Below, piece by piece: positions 16,744 to 24,909 of a DNA stretch of 64,000 bases. Positions within the stretch are counted from its first letter, which is position 1; every line of letters starts with the position of its first letter. The DNA lies in assembly GCA_024400125.1 (NCBI GenBank), contig JAKSNG010000002.1, positions 46,024 through 110,023 of the forward strand. The letters run 5' to 3'. Source of the stretch: Paludibacteraceae bacterium. GTDB taxonomy: Bacteria; Bacteroidota; Bacteroidia; Bacteroidales; Paludibacteraceae. A program made the translations under genes and the position numbers. The notes beneath the pieces are model-generated. The model had not been told where the DNA came from and searched no databases. It worked only from the letters and a program-made list of their open reading frames with translations.

Positions 16744-17061
16744 ATGCAAGCACAACCTTTTATAGAAGATTTGTCACGAGTTGGGAAGCAAGTACTCCCT
16801 AAGGACGCGTCATTATGGCTTTATGGCTCCCGTGCTCGAGGCAATGCACATGATGGCTCTGATTGGGACGTACTCATTTTGTTAAACAAGGAAAAACAGG
16901 AGTTGAATGACTTTGATGAATACTCCTATCCTTTAATTGATTTTGGTGCGCTTAATGGTGAAATTGTGTCGGCTCAAATCTACACGCAAAAAGAGTGGAA
17001 GTCTATGTCATACACACCATTCTATAAAAACGTTGAACGTGATAAAATTGTAATACTATGA
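16744..17061 (+). CDS. MNT-type nucleotidyltransferase (antitoxin of HEPN/MNT pair)
   Basis: 105 residues. The motif GSRARGNAHDGSDWD matches the minimal nucleotidyltransferase GS-x10-D-x-D pattern exactly. In studied MNT/HEPN modules the MNT protein AMPylates and silences the HEPN RNase toxin. Its stop overlaps the HEPN start by 4 bp (ATGA), so they are translationally coupled. It follows a dedicated promoter. Confidence 0.92.
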   Translation: MQAQPFIEDLSRVGKQVLPKDASLWLYGSRARGNAHDGSDWDVLILLNKEKQELNDFDEYSYPLIDFGALNGEIVSAQIYTQKEWKSMSYTPFYKNVERDKIVIL

Positions 17062-17459
17062 GTTTGAGCAATGAGGAACGACATATAATGGTAACCCTTG
17101 AATTGGAACGTGCCCGCAAAATCCAATCGGAGTTTTCTGTGTATCAGCAAAATGAGTTGTGGAGCACTCTTGCAAACAGAATGTATTATGCTGTATATCA
17201 TGCCGCGATGGCGTTGCTTATTGCTAATGGTTTGCATGCGGGAACGCATCAAGGTGTTTATGTATTACTGAATCAATATTTCATTAAAGAGAAACTATTA
17301 TCAGCAGAACATGGTTCATTGTATGCTCGTTTACAGACGATGAGGGAAAAGGGCGATTATAACTGCTTTATTGAAACTACATCTGCGGAGTTGCTGCCAA
17401 TATTACCTAAAGTTTCTGCTTTTATAGATGCTATTGCGATATTGGTTCAAGATATTTAG
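17058..17459 (+). CDS. HEPN-domain protein (RNase toxin of HEPN/MNT pair)
   Basis: 133 residues, alpha-helical. NRMYYAVYHAAMALL holds the R-x6-H motif of HEPN RNases (R-x4-6-H). HAGTHQGVYVLLNQYFI and YARLQTMREKGDYNCF are typical of the HepT/DUF86-like and HI0074-like groups. The MNT partner lies just upstream. A structured RNA begins within about 20 bp of the stop. Confidence 0.9.
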   Translation: MSLSNEERHIMVTLELERARKIQSEFSVYQQNELWSTLANRMYYAVYHAAMALLIANGLHAGTHQGVYVLLNQYFIKEKLLSAEHGSLYARLQTMREKGDYNCFIETTSAELLPILPKVSAFIDAIAILVQDI

Positions 17460-17464
17460 TCTTT

Positions 17465-17826
17465 CTCTCAGACTATAAACGAGAGAACAATTTTGGAAAT
17501 CCACGCGAGGGAATGTGGGCGGGAAGTGTCCCGAGTAACCCCCTCCTAAGGATGGATTTCGAGGACATAAAACGGCACAAAGTGCCGCGATAGCGTTTAC
17601 TAACGCTTGTGATCGACTATTGAAACGTAGGAAATTTCATGTCTTTTTCGAGAACAAGTAAGTAGTAGATGCTCATGGTGTGATTATTCTCACACGTGCG
17701 CATATCGCGCATGGCTTTCAAAACTGAGATACACACGCGTGGGTTTCTAATTGCTTATTCGAAAAGACGGGTTCTTCCTACGACCTCAATAGCGGATGAG
17801 CAAAAGTGAGAAATCCGCGTTTTTTG
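17465..17826 (+). ncRNA. Unidentified highly structured RNA
   Basis: No ORF fits, yet many exact helices can be drawn. Domain 1: 17496-17503/17553-17560 (GAAATCCA/TGGATTTC), enclosing 17507-17511/17541-17545 and 17520-17524/17529-17533. Local hairpins: 17573-17578/17582-17587 (CGGCAC/GTGCCG) and 17592-17597/17602-17607. Domain 2 is three nested long-range helices: 17617-17623/17786-17792 (CTATTGA/TCAATAG), 17626-17633/17775-17782 (CGTAGGAA/TTCCTACG), 17641-17651/17759-17768. They enclose hairpins 17678-17683/17690-17695 and 17697-17701/17707-17711. It ends in an intrinsic terminator. It does not show the conserved features I know of tmRNA, RNase P, SRP or 6S RNA. The strand is inferred from the terminator; the 5' end is approximate and may be processed from the HEPN transcript. 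Confidence 0.7.
17792..17825 (+). terminator. Intrinsic terminator of the structured RNA
   Basis: GCGGAT (17792-17797) pairs with ATCCGC (17813-17818), followed by G and six T (17820-17825). Confidence 0.75.
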
Positions 17827-17911
17827 TATGCCTATATGTCAACGAATAAACAACTAATAAACAACTAATTAACAATAATTTATTAACAAACCAATTAAAA
17901 TTTTTATGATT

Positions 17912-18994
17912 ATGAAAAACAAATTCTTTAATCGGTTATTCTTGCTCTCCACCGCACTAATAACCATGTCAGTTAATGTGTGGAGTGCAACTTATAGTGC
18001 TTCTGTGATTACAGCAGAATCGGATTTAGAGGATGGAGGATTATACATAATTCTCCAAGATGGTCATGTGTTAATCAATACTGTTACCTCAGACAAAGCC
18101 CAAACAACTGATACGTATAAGACTACTAATTTGGCAGGAACAGAGAATTATGTATGGAAATTGATTGCAGATGGTACGCAATGGAAGATACAATCAGCAG
18201 CATCCGCGACCAATTATTTGAGTTATAAAACGGGTAAAGATAATAAGGGAAAAATAAGTATGACGACCAGTAACTTATGGACGATTACTTATGAATCTTC
18301 TAAATGGAAATTTGTGGATAGTGAATCTCGTTTTTTGGGATATGTTGACGCTACATCGTACCAATATAAAACCTACGCCAACTCAAATTATGATGCTGGA
18401 ACATATCCTAATAATATTTCCCTTCTCAAACTATCCGCTGGCTCTTCTAAAGCAGACGTTACATTAACACCTACTCAAAACGCAAGAAACGTAACGGTGA
18501 ATGATATTGTTGAGGATTTGAGTTCTTGGTATACAGTTACTCCTGCTGCTTATGATGGAACGATAACATACACCTCGTCAAATGAAGAGGTTTTTACAGA
18601 AGAAGAAGGTGCTGGTTATGCCTTCTCCACTGGTACGTGCAACTTATACATAAATGCATCTGAAACATCAAATTACAAAGCAGCGAATTGTACAATCTCT
18701 GTTACGGTTTCTGCTCCTGCCAATCAATACACAGTTACTTTCCTCAACAATGGTCAACCTGTTACATCCATTGGTACAAATGGCGTGAAAATATATAATG
18801 AAGGAGAGGCATTAGGACCATTACCAACGCAAGGCGATATGACCCCTTGCGATGGCACAAGTATCACTTTCAGGGGCTGGTATGCTGGAGATCCTATTAG
18901 AGAAAAACAAAAAGATCCTCCAACCTTTGTTACTTCCTCAACAACCGTCAATGACAACATGACTCTGCGTGCTGTTTGGGCGCGTGAGCAATAA
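17912..18994 (+). CDS. Secreted protein with InlB-type beta repeat
   Basis: About 360 residues. Signal peptide MKNKFFNRLFLLSTALITMS from ATG 17912 (ATG 17906 is an alternative). Residues ~25-165 are beta-rich with Trp/Tyr repeats (YVWKLIADGTQWKIQS, LWTITYESSKWKFVDS). Residues ~170-275 resemble Ig-like domains. The end (YTVTFLNNGQ, FRGWYAGD, MTLRAVWAREQ) is an InlB B-repeat (Listeria-Bacteroides repeat). It stops right after that repeat with no T9SS C-terminal domain, so it may be truncated or lost its tail. Confidence 0.75.
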   Translation: MKNKFFNRLFLLSTALITMSVNVWSATYSASVITAESDLEDGGLYIILQDGHVLINTVTSDKAQTTDTYKTTNLAGTENYVWKLIADGTQWKIQSAASATNYLSYKTGKDNKGKISMTTSNLWTITYESSKWKFVDSESRFLGYVDATSYQYKTYANSNYDAGTYPNNISLLKLSAGSSKADVTLTPTQNARNVTVNDIVEDLSSWYTVTPAAYDGTITYTSSNEEVFTEEEGAGYAFSTGTCNLYINASETSNYKAANCTISVTVSAPANQYTVTFLNNGQPVTSIGTNGVKIYNEGEALGPLPTQGDMTPCDGTSITFRGWYAGDPIREKQKDPPTFVTSSTTVNDNMTLRAVWAREQ

Positions 18995-19088
18995 CCGCCA
19001 GCACAAACTTAGTGGCAGCGGCAACGAGAACTGGTTCTTTTTGTTTACGCGTTTTATACCTTCTCGTTACTGCTGCTACTTTTTTGTG

Positions 19089-19508
19089 TCATCGCCTTCC
19101 GCTTTTTATTTCTCGTTGCAGCACGGACTGTATAAACACATCCAATCGTCTATAAATACGATGTCTTCCAGTCTTTGGATCAATAGGAGCATCTGTTTCT
19201 CCTTTCTCTAACTGTTTGTGCCAACGCTCTTTCCAATAAGCCAATCGTTCTGGATTTTCACGTTCTTTTTGGCCTGCGATAACTGCTTGACTAAACGCAC
19301 TCACATTAGCGAGTTGTTCGCCTTGAAGTGGGTTCTTGTCGTAGTCGCGTGGATGCACAATGTAATAGACTTCTTTTGTGCCTTTACCGATGATGCGTCC
19401 TTTCTCATCGCGATAATACTTGCGTCTAAATACGCCTCCATTTTTGTCTTGTTTAGCTGCACGTCCGTGCAATTCATCTACAAGATTGATAAATTCTGTT
19501 CTTGCCAT
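19089..19508 (-). CDS. Small orphan protein, related to the 7342-7698 gene
   Basis: 139 residues, basic, no signal peptide. N-terminus MARTEFINLVDELHGRAAKQ, then RKYYRDEKGRIIGKGTKEVY and IVHPRDYDKNP. The C-terminal half matches the 118-residue protein at 7342 (NPERLAYWKERW, RLDVFIQSVLQRE). Function unknown. The upstream 450 bp hold a 7-bp array, a hairpin element, an 11-bp array and an 8-bp array in that order. Confidence 0.6.
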   Translation of the reverse strand: MARTEFINLVDELHGRAAKQDKNGGVFRRKYYRDEKGRIIGKGTKEVYYIVHPRDYDKNPLQGEQLANVSAFSQAVIAGQKERENPERLAYWKERWHKQLEKGETDAPIDPKTGRHRIYRRLDVFIQSVLQREIKSGRR

Positions 19509-19550
19509 AATTCTGTTAGTTTAAGTTTAATTTTATTATTTTCCATTCTT

Positions 19551-19613
19551 TCGACTTTTTCCTTTCTCCTTTCTCCTTTTGACTTTCTCCTTTTGACTTT
19601 CGACTTTCTTCCT
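19551..19613. repeat. 7-bp tandem array TCGACTT/TCTCCTT, 9 units
   Basis: Nine units in exact 7-bp phase: TCGACTT, TTTCCTT, TCTCCTT, TCTCCTT, TTGACTT, TCTCCTT, TTGACTT, TCGACTT, TCTTCCT. It stops at the hairpin element. The TTTCGAC heptamer also occurs at 24861-24888 and, in reverse complement, inside lpxD. Confidence 0.85.
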
Positions 19614-19615
19614 CC

Positions 19616-19647
19616 ATCCCCCTTCTTTAGAGGGGGCTTGGGGGTGT
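19616..19647. repeat. C/G-rich hairpin element, copy 2
   Basis: Stem CCCCCT (19618-19623) / AGGGGG (19631-19636), then CTTGGGGGTGTC. Apart from the loop it matches the copy at 14906-14936, and it is likewise preceded directly by a tandem array. Confidence 0.75.
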
Positions 19648-19698
19648 CTCCACCATCGACCCTTTCACTCCCCCTTTATTTATAGGCTTTCACGCGGT

Positions 19699-19830
19699 TT
19701 TTACCGGACGATTACCGATTGATTACCGATTGATTACCGGAACATTACCATAATGATACCATAACTTTACCTTTATTTTACCACGATATTACCTTTATTT
19801 TATCATAATATTCCCGATATATTCAGCATA
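19699..19830. repeat. 11-bp-period tandem array, ~12 units
   Basis: Units GATTACCGATT (19710-19720, 19721-19731) drift stepwise to CATTACCATAA, CTTTACCTTTA, TATTACCTTTA and TATTCCCGATA with the 11-bp phase kept throughout. The TTACC core is most conserved. Confidence 0.85.
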
Positions 19831-19848
19831 CCATCACATCACTTCATC

Positions 19849-19959
19849 CTCGATTTCTCGTCTCTCACCTCTCTCTCGATTCTTCGATTTGTCGTTTCTC
19901 GCCCTCGATTTGTCGATTCGTCGATTCTTCGATTCTTCGATCCTTCGATTTCTCGAATT
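19849..19959. repeat. 8-bp TCGATT array
   Basis: Seven exact-phase units (CTCGATTT, GTCGATTC, GTCGATTC, TTCGATTC, TTCGATCC, TTCGATTT, CTCGAATT) at 19904-19959, preceded by a less regular stretch with the same motif. Reverse complement of the motif at 7225-7320. Confidence 0.75.
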
Positions 19960-20056
19960 TTTCTGCAAAGATACAAAATAAAAATCGCAAAGTCAAGTCT
20001 TTTTGCAAAAAATATGCATTTTTCTTCAAAAAACTGCACAATTTGCGTTAATTTTC

Positions 20057-20087
20057 TTGCATATCCCAAAAAAATGTTGTACCTTTG
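20057..20087 (+). promoter_or_regulatory. Promoter of the 20184 gene
   Basis: -33 TTG at 20057-20059, ATATCCCAAAAAAA spacer, -7 TACCTTTG at 20080-20087, gap 20 nt. The leader is about 90 nt. Confidence 0.85.
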
Positions 20088-20183
20088 CAGCCGATTTGTT
20101 TGATACAAAAAAAAGTACTTAGTTCTAACTACCGAGTACTGATAGTAATATTCATTAACAATTAACAAAAAAACACAGTTTCT

Positions 20184-22256
20184 ATGAAAAAGATTTTTGC
20201 TTTTTTCTGCGTTTTGGCAATAGCCTTTACTGCAAGCGCTGCGCAACCCGCAACCGTGACTAAACAAATGAAGTCACATCATCCTCTCTTCACCTACGTG
20301 AAGCATTCTATTGATCAGGCTAAGAAAGCCCCTCAACTTACTAACGAGGTCTTGTTCTTTGACTATAGTGTTAGTATGGGTGTGAATTTTTCGGTATCTC
20401 TAATGAACGGTGACCACATGCTGGTCATGAACCTGAATCCGGCTGATTTATCTATGGTGGGTTTCCCTCTAAAAGAAGATACTGCCTACACTTCTGAAAC
20501 GATGCTGTCTTATTACTTGACAGTTAGTAAAACTGGTGAACGTTTGACTCTGGATACCGTTTCCGTCTTATATTCTATGAGCGAAACTGAACTTATTCAC
20601 TTCGAGGGCGTTTATCAAGTATCTGGTGGAGATTTGATGCACTATGTGTATGACGACCCTGTCGCTCCTACCGAGTTCGATACGATTGATGTCGCTATGA
20701 ACGAACCAACCGTCCGCTATTCGTTTACACCTGCAGACGAGATGTATGAAATGCCTGCAAGTGTCACTTTCTCGGGTGAAAACGATGCTATTTCTATGAA
20801 CCTGACTTATGAAACCGAAGCACTTGTTGGCAAATGTGGCGCATTGTCAAATGCTATTGTAACCACTAAAGCCGACAACCGTAATTGGTCTGTAGTCGCT
20901 GAACTCTGCAACGCGGAAGTGACATTAGATGAAGACGAAAATCCCATCATGGAGGCTTATGTCTATTCATACGATGGACACTGCTACCACACCACTTTCC
21001 ATTTCCAAGCTCCTACTGCGAAAACAACCATCGACATGGTTGCTACTAACCTCAAAATCGATGCAAGTATGTTCGACATGTACTTAGAGTGGTTTGGCAT
21101 GGGCGAGTTCACAGCAGATGCTAACAATGACGAATATACAGTAAGTCTCGGCTTCGCAAGCCCAACTCAAGTAACAGGCCTTTATGATGAGATTACCTAC
21201 GGATCTATTTTTGCTACTGACGGAACGTCATACGAAATCTACAACGTTTCCGAAACAATCGAAGTCAATAAAGAGGAAAAAACACTCAAAGGCTCTGTCC
21301 TGTGCTTCGGTGATGTACAGTTCAATTTTGACTGGAGTTTTGTAGCCCCTGCCGCTGCAGACACTATCACACTCGATTTAACGAAGGAAGTTGCATATTT
21401 CTATCAAGATGGACAACTCGTTTTCAATGGCTATACTGAAAACAATACCTATGGATTGCTCTTGGCTATCAATCCTAATGAGGAAAACATCTACACAGAA
21501 GAACATATTGATCCTTATAACACTTATATCTATGAATTCGATCCTGCAGATCCTTCTATGTACATAGAGAACTACAGCGATATTATTTTGGCTGACTTGG
21601 TTATTGAACCGAACGAAAGAGATGGCTCATGCAATCTCAAGGGGTATCTCCTCTGCAACGCAGAAGTCGCAGGACATATTACTCGCATTGAACTGGATGT
21701 GGAGAATATACCTAATGGCAACTATCAAATTGATAACGACCAAGATATCTCTCTCCATTTCGATAACTACGAAGTGGATGATAGCTCTGCAGAATGGTTC
21801 GGTAATGTCTATGTGACTGCAGAAGACAAAACAACTGGTGCTTTTGTGGCAATCGAATTGTGGGTTAGTGGGGCAACTCTGACTCCAGGAGAGTATCTGC
21901 TTGAGTTTGTTGATCCTGCAATGTTCTTCGGAAACCCTGGTACCGCGACTGCTTGCACAGGTCTCAGACCTGACTATACAGTCTTACCAAGTTATGTGAC
22001 TTACATCAACGAAGAAGGCTATATGACTGACACTTGGTGTCTGACCGAAGGAACTGTGACTGTGGCGGAAGATAATATCGTTGTTGAAGCCGTTAACTCT
22101 AAGAATAGAACTATCCATGTTACAATGGGTAATGTGCCAGAAAGCGTAGAAAATGTAAACGGAAATAACTGCGTTAATAAAGTTCTCCACAACGGACAAC
22201 TCCTCATCCGCAAAGGCAACAAAACCTTCAATGCCCTCGGACAAGAACTGAAATAA
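20184..22256 (+). CDS. Large secreted repeat protein with T9SS-like C-terminus
   Basis: 690 residues. Signal peptide MKKIFAFFCVLAIAFTASA. The body has repeated beta-rich modules of about 150-170 residues that share motifs such as TIDMVATNLKID/TITLDLTKEVAYF, GYLLCNAEV/GSVLCFGDVQ and aromatic-acidic loops. The C-terminus NKVLHNGQLLIRKGNKTFNA followed by LGQELK resembles the short T9SS C-terminal domains of Bacteroidales. Likely exported to the cell surface. No catalytic motif recognised. It has its own promoter and terminator. Confidence 0.75.
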   Translation: MKKIFAFFCVLAIAFTASAAQPATVTKQMKSHHPLFTYVKHSIDQAKKAPQLTNEVLFFDYSVSMGVNFSVSLMNGDHMLVMNLNPADLSMVGFPLKEDTAYTSETMLSYYLTVSKTGERLTLDTVSVLYSMSETELIHFEGVYQVSGGDLMHYVYDDPVAPTEFDTIDVAMNEPTVRYSFTPADEMYEMPASVTFSGENDAISMNLTYETEALVGKCGALSNAIVTTKADNRNWSVVAELCNAEVTLDEDENPIMEAYVYSYDGHCYHTTFHFQAPTAKTTIDMVATNLKIDASMFDMYLEWFGMGEFTADANNDEYTVSLGFASPTQVTGLYDEITYGSIFATDGTSYEIYNVSETIEVNKEEKTLKGSVLCFGDVQFNFDWSFVAPAAADTITLDLTKEVAYFYQDGQLVFNGYTENNTYGLLLAINPNEENIYTEEHIDPYNTYIYEFDPADPSMYIENYSDIILADLVIEPNERDGSCNLKGYLLCNAEVAGHITRIELDVENIPNGNYQIDNDQDISLHFDNYEVDDSSAEWFGNVYVTAEDKTTGAFVAIELWVSGATLTPGEYLLEFVDPAMFFGNPGTATACTGLRPDYTVLPSYVTYINEEGYMTDTWCLTEGTVTVAEDNIVVEAVNSKNRTIHVTMGNVPESVENVNGNNCVNKVLHNGQLLIRKGNKTFNALGQELK

Positions 22257-22326
22257 AAGGTCTATGGGACAAAATTATTTGCCTTTGTGATGTACACGAA
22301 AAAGTGTACAAAACAAAGATAAGAGT

Positions 22327-22358
22327 AGAAGAGTGCATTCTTTTGCACTCTTCTTTTG
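22327..22358 (+). terminator. Intrinsic terminator after the 20184 gene
   Basis: AGAAGAGTGCA (22327-22337) / TGCACTCTTCT (22344-22354), 11-bp perfect stem, 6-nt loop, then T-rich. A second small hairpin (TGTACAC/GTGTACA, 22291-22310) precedes it. Confidence 0.85.
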
Positions 22359-22390
22359 TATATGTATCTAGATGACGCTACCGCCTGCAT

Positions 22391-22414
22391 AGATAGATAA
22401 AATCTATCTTTTTT
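22391..22414. terminator. Second terminator-like hairpin before rsfS
   Basis: AGATAGAT (22391-22398) / ATCTATCT (22402-22409) with an AAA loop and a T run (22409-22414). It insulates the rsfS promoter from upstream transcription. Confidence 0.65.
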
Positions 22415-22434
22415 GCATATTTTCGCGAAAATAT

Positions 22435-22465
22435 TTGCACATTCCAAAAAAAAGCAGTACCTTTG
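22435..22465 (+). promoter_or_regulatory. Promoter of rsfS-ftsH
   Basis: -33 TTG at 22435-22437 and -7 TACCTTTG at 22458-22465, gap 20 nt, spacer ATTCCAAAAAAAAG. Confidence 0.88.
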
Positions 22466-22490
22466 CAGCCAAAATTATTTTGTACACAAA

Positions 22491-22853
22491 ATGAAAGAAG
22501 TTACAAACAAACAATTATTGGATGCCATCATCGAAGGCATCCGAAACAGAAAAGGACACCGTATCGTCGCTATCGACCTCAGAAAAGTCAAAGAGGCGCC
22601 CGTCGAATACATGATTGTCGCTGAAGGAAATAGCAACACCCAAGTCGCAGCAATCGCCGCAGAAGTAGATGACTACGTGCGCACAAACCTACATGTTCAT
22701 CCGCTCGCTACTGCCGGAGAAGATAACGCAGAATGGATTGCAATGGACTATGGCACGATTTTTGTCCATATTATGCAACGCGAACCTCGAGCTTTTTATG
22801 ACATTGAAAACCTTTGGAACGATGGAAAAACAACAGAATACCCCGACGAATAA
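22491..22853 (+). CDS. rsfS: Ribosome silencing factor RsfS
   Basis: Binds L14 on the 50S subunit and blocks subunit joining in starvation. 120 residues, typical length. VAIDLRKVKEAPVEYMIVAEG, then DNAEWIAMDYGTIFVHIM are the family core. ATG 22491 is 26 bp after the -7 element; codons upstream of it are excluded. It overlaps ftsH by 32 bp. Confidence 0.95.
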   Translation: MKEVTNKQLLDAIIEGIRNRKGHRIVAIDLRKVKEAPVEYMIVAEGNSNTQVAAIAAEVDDYVRTNLHVHPLATAGEDNAEWIAMDYGTIFVHIMQREPRAFYDIENLWNDGKTTEYPDE

Positions 22854-24861
22854 TCGTCAACCGAAAAAGAAACAAGACCCCCGAAACAGTAAGAAACATC
22901 GTATCGGAAGTGCCATCCTCTACATCGCCATTTTTGCTCTCATAGGCATGTGGATGTTTGGCGGCGACAAAAACGGCGACGCAGCACAAAAGCAGATGAG
23001 CTATACCAAGTTCACCTCTTACATTCAAAATAATGCTGTCGCCGACCTCACTATCTATGACGATAACCACGCTAAAGCCACTGTCCGAAAAGAAAGCTAC
23101 ACCATCGTCTTTGGTGACCCAACGAAAGGCGAGGAGGCGAAAGGCGAAATAACCGCGCATATTCCTTCGGTCGAGGAGTTTGCTAAGTTCATCGACGAAG
23201 TCAACGACACCCGCCGTGCACAAAACAACCCCGCCATCGACGTCACGTACGCCAAAGCGCATGACTACTGGTATCTCATCCTAGTCAATGCGCTGCCGTT
23301 CATCATCTTCATCCTCTTCATCGTCTGGATGAGTCGTGGGGTAGGGAACATGGCAGGTGGCATCTTCAATGTCGGCAAAGCCAAAGTGCAACTGTTCGAC
23401 AAGGACAAAAAAGATAAAGTCACATTCAAAGATGTGGCTGGACTCGCTGGCGCCAAACAGGAAGTGGAAGAGATTGTCGCTTTCCTCAAAAACCCCAAGA
23501 AATATACCGATTTAGGAGGTAAAATACCCAAGGGCGCGCTTCTTGTTGGACCTCCGGGCACCGGAAAAACATTGCTCGCAAAAGCCGTAGCTGGCGAAGC
23601 CAATGTGCCGTTCTTCTCTATGTCTGGCTCAGACTTCGTGGAGATGTTCGTGGGCGTCGGCGCCAGCCGCGTTCGTGACCTCTTCCGACAAGCTAAAGAG
23701 AAAGCACCTGCTATCATCTTCATCGACGAGATAGATGCTGTCGGACGTGCCCGCGGTAAAAACGTCATGACTGGCGGAAACGATGAACGCGAATCGACCC
23801 TCAACCAACTCCTCACCGAAATGGACGGATTTGGCACAAACTCAGGCGTCATCATCTTAGCTGCTACCAACCGCGCCGACGTTCTCGACTCAGCCCTCTT
23901 ACGTGCAGGACGTTTTGACCGACAGATACATGTCGAACTGCCCGACTTGCAAGAACGCAAAGAAATCTTCCAAGTACATTTGCGTCCTCTCAAAATAGAC
24001 AATACACTCGACATCGACTTCCTCGCTAAACAAACTCCAGGATTCTCTGGCGCCGACATCGCCAATGTCTGCAACGAAGCTGCACTCATAGCTGCTCGCA
24101 AAAACAATAAACGCGTCGGCAAACAAGACTTCATGGACGCAGTCGATCGTATCGTCGGCGGACTCGAACGAAAAACCAAGATAATGACCGACGAAGAAAA
24201 ACGCTCCATCGCTTATCACGAAGCAGGACACGCTACCATCTCTTGGCTTCTGCGTTGGGGTAACCCACTCGTCAAAGTCACTATCGTCCCTCGCGGAATG
24301 GCACTGGGCGCAGCATGGTACTTGCCCGAAGAAAGACAACTCACCAACCGCGAACACCTCGAAGACGAACTGTGCTCACTTTTAGGTGGACGCGCAGCCG
24401 AAGAACTGTTCCTCAAACAGACTTCTACCGGCGCACTCAACGACCTCGAACGCGCCACGAAAATGGCTTACTCAATGGTTACATACTACGGTTTCTCTGC
24501 AAAACTCAAAGATGTGAGTTACTATGACTCGACGGGACGATATGAATATGGATTCACTAAACCCTATTCGGAAAAAACCGCACAAGTCATTGACGAAGAA
24601 AGTGCAAAGATTATCGCAGATCAGATGACTCGCGCGCGCCAAGTCCTCCAAGACAACGAAGCCGGACACCACGCTCTCGCAGAACTGCTTATCGAAAAAG
24701 AAGTCATCACGCACGAAGATGTAGAACGCATTTTAGGACCTCGTCCTTGGAAAAGCCGTGGTGACGAAATAATGGAAGCCAATGCCGCCATCGCTGCCGA
24801 ACAAGCTGCCTCTGCACCCAAAAAACGCCCCCGCAAAACCAAAAAAGAGGAAACAAAATAG
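22822..24861 (+). CDS. ftsH: ATP-dependent zinc metalloprotease FtsH
   Basis: Membrane-bound AAA protease for membrane quality control. 679 residues from ATG 22822: basic N-terminus, first membrane segment ([17 protein letters not shown]), periplasmic domain, second segment near residue 150. Then Walker A GPPGTGKT, Walker B IIFIDEID, second region of homology [20 protein letters not shown] and zinc site HEAGH. The ORF opens upstream at 22669 inside rsfS, but only the 22822 start gives the normal N-terminus. The Lys/Ala-rich tail is usual. Confidence 0.97.
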   Translation: MEKQQNTPTNNRQPKKKQDPRNSKKHRIGSAILYIAIFALIGMWMFGGDKNGDAAQKQMSYTKFTSYIQNNAVADLTIYDDNHAKATVRKESYTIVFGDPTKGEEAKGEITAHIPSVEEFAKFIDEVNDTRRAQNNPAIDVTYAKAHDYWYLILVNALPFIIFILFIVWMSRGVGNMAGGIFNVGKAKVQLFDKDKKDKVTFKDVAGLAGAKQEVEEIVAFLKNPKKYTDLGGKIPKGALLVGPPGTGKTLLAKAVAGEANVPFFSMSGSDFVEMFVGVGASRVRDLFRQAKEKAPAIIFIDEIDAVGRARGKNVMTGGNDERESTLNQLLTEMDGFGTNSGVIILAATNRADVLDSALLRAGRFDRQIHVELPDLQERKEIFQVHLRPLKIDNTLDIDFLAKQTPGFSGADIANVCNEAALIAARKNNKRVGKQDFMDAVDRIVGGLERKTKIMTDEEKRSIAYHEAGHATISWLLRWGNPLVKVTIVPRGMALGAAWYLPEERQLTNREHLEDELCSLLGGRAAEELFLKQTSTGALNDLERATKMAYSMVTYYGFSAKLKDVSYYDSTGRYEYGFTKPYSEKTAQVIDEESAKIIADQMTRARQVLQDNEAGHHALAELLIEKEVITHEDVERILGPRPWKSRGDEIMEANAAIAAEQAASAPKKRPRKTKKEETK

Positions 24862-24888
24862 ACTTTCGACTTTCGACTTTTGACTAAC
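24861..24888. repeat. 7-bp array GACTTTC, 4 units
   Basis: GACTTTC, GACTTTC, GACTTTT, GACTAAC at 24861-24888, directly after the ftsH stop. The same heptamer family as at 19551 and, in reverse complement, in lpxD at 57147. Confidence 0.75.
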
Positions 24889-24909
24889 AATTAATAACCA
24901 ATAACAAAA

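Larger units (their letters stand above)
19509..20056. other. Repeat-rich intergenic stretch without a gene
   Basis: No credible coding region. From left to right: AT-rich leader of the minus-strand gene, 7-bp array (19551-19613), hairpin element (19616-19647), 11-bp array (19699-19830), TCGATT 8-bp array (to 19959), then AT-rich DNA leading to the promoter at 20057. Confidence 0.8.

Noticed and set aside
17465..17826. tmRNA or RNase P RNA
   Set aside because: No resume codon/tag peptide, no tRNA-like ends, and no conserved RNase P core sequences.
18969..19211. 80-codon frame after the InlB-repeat protein, considered as a frameshifted tail
   Set aside because: Its sequence does not resemble a T9SS C-terminal domain or another repeat; no case for a frameshift.
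23265..24209. 314-residue minus-strand ORF inside ftsH
   Set aside because: Shadow of the conserved AAA domain; serine-rich composition typical of antisense frames.
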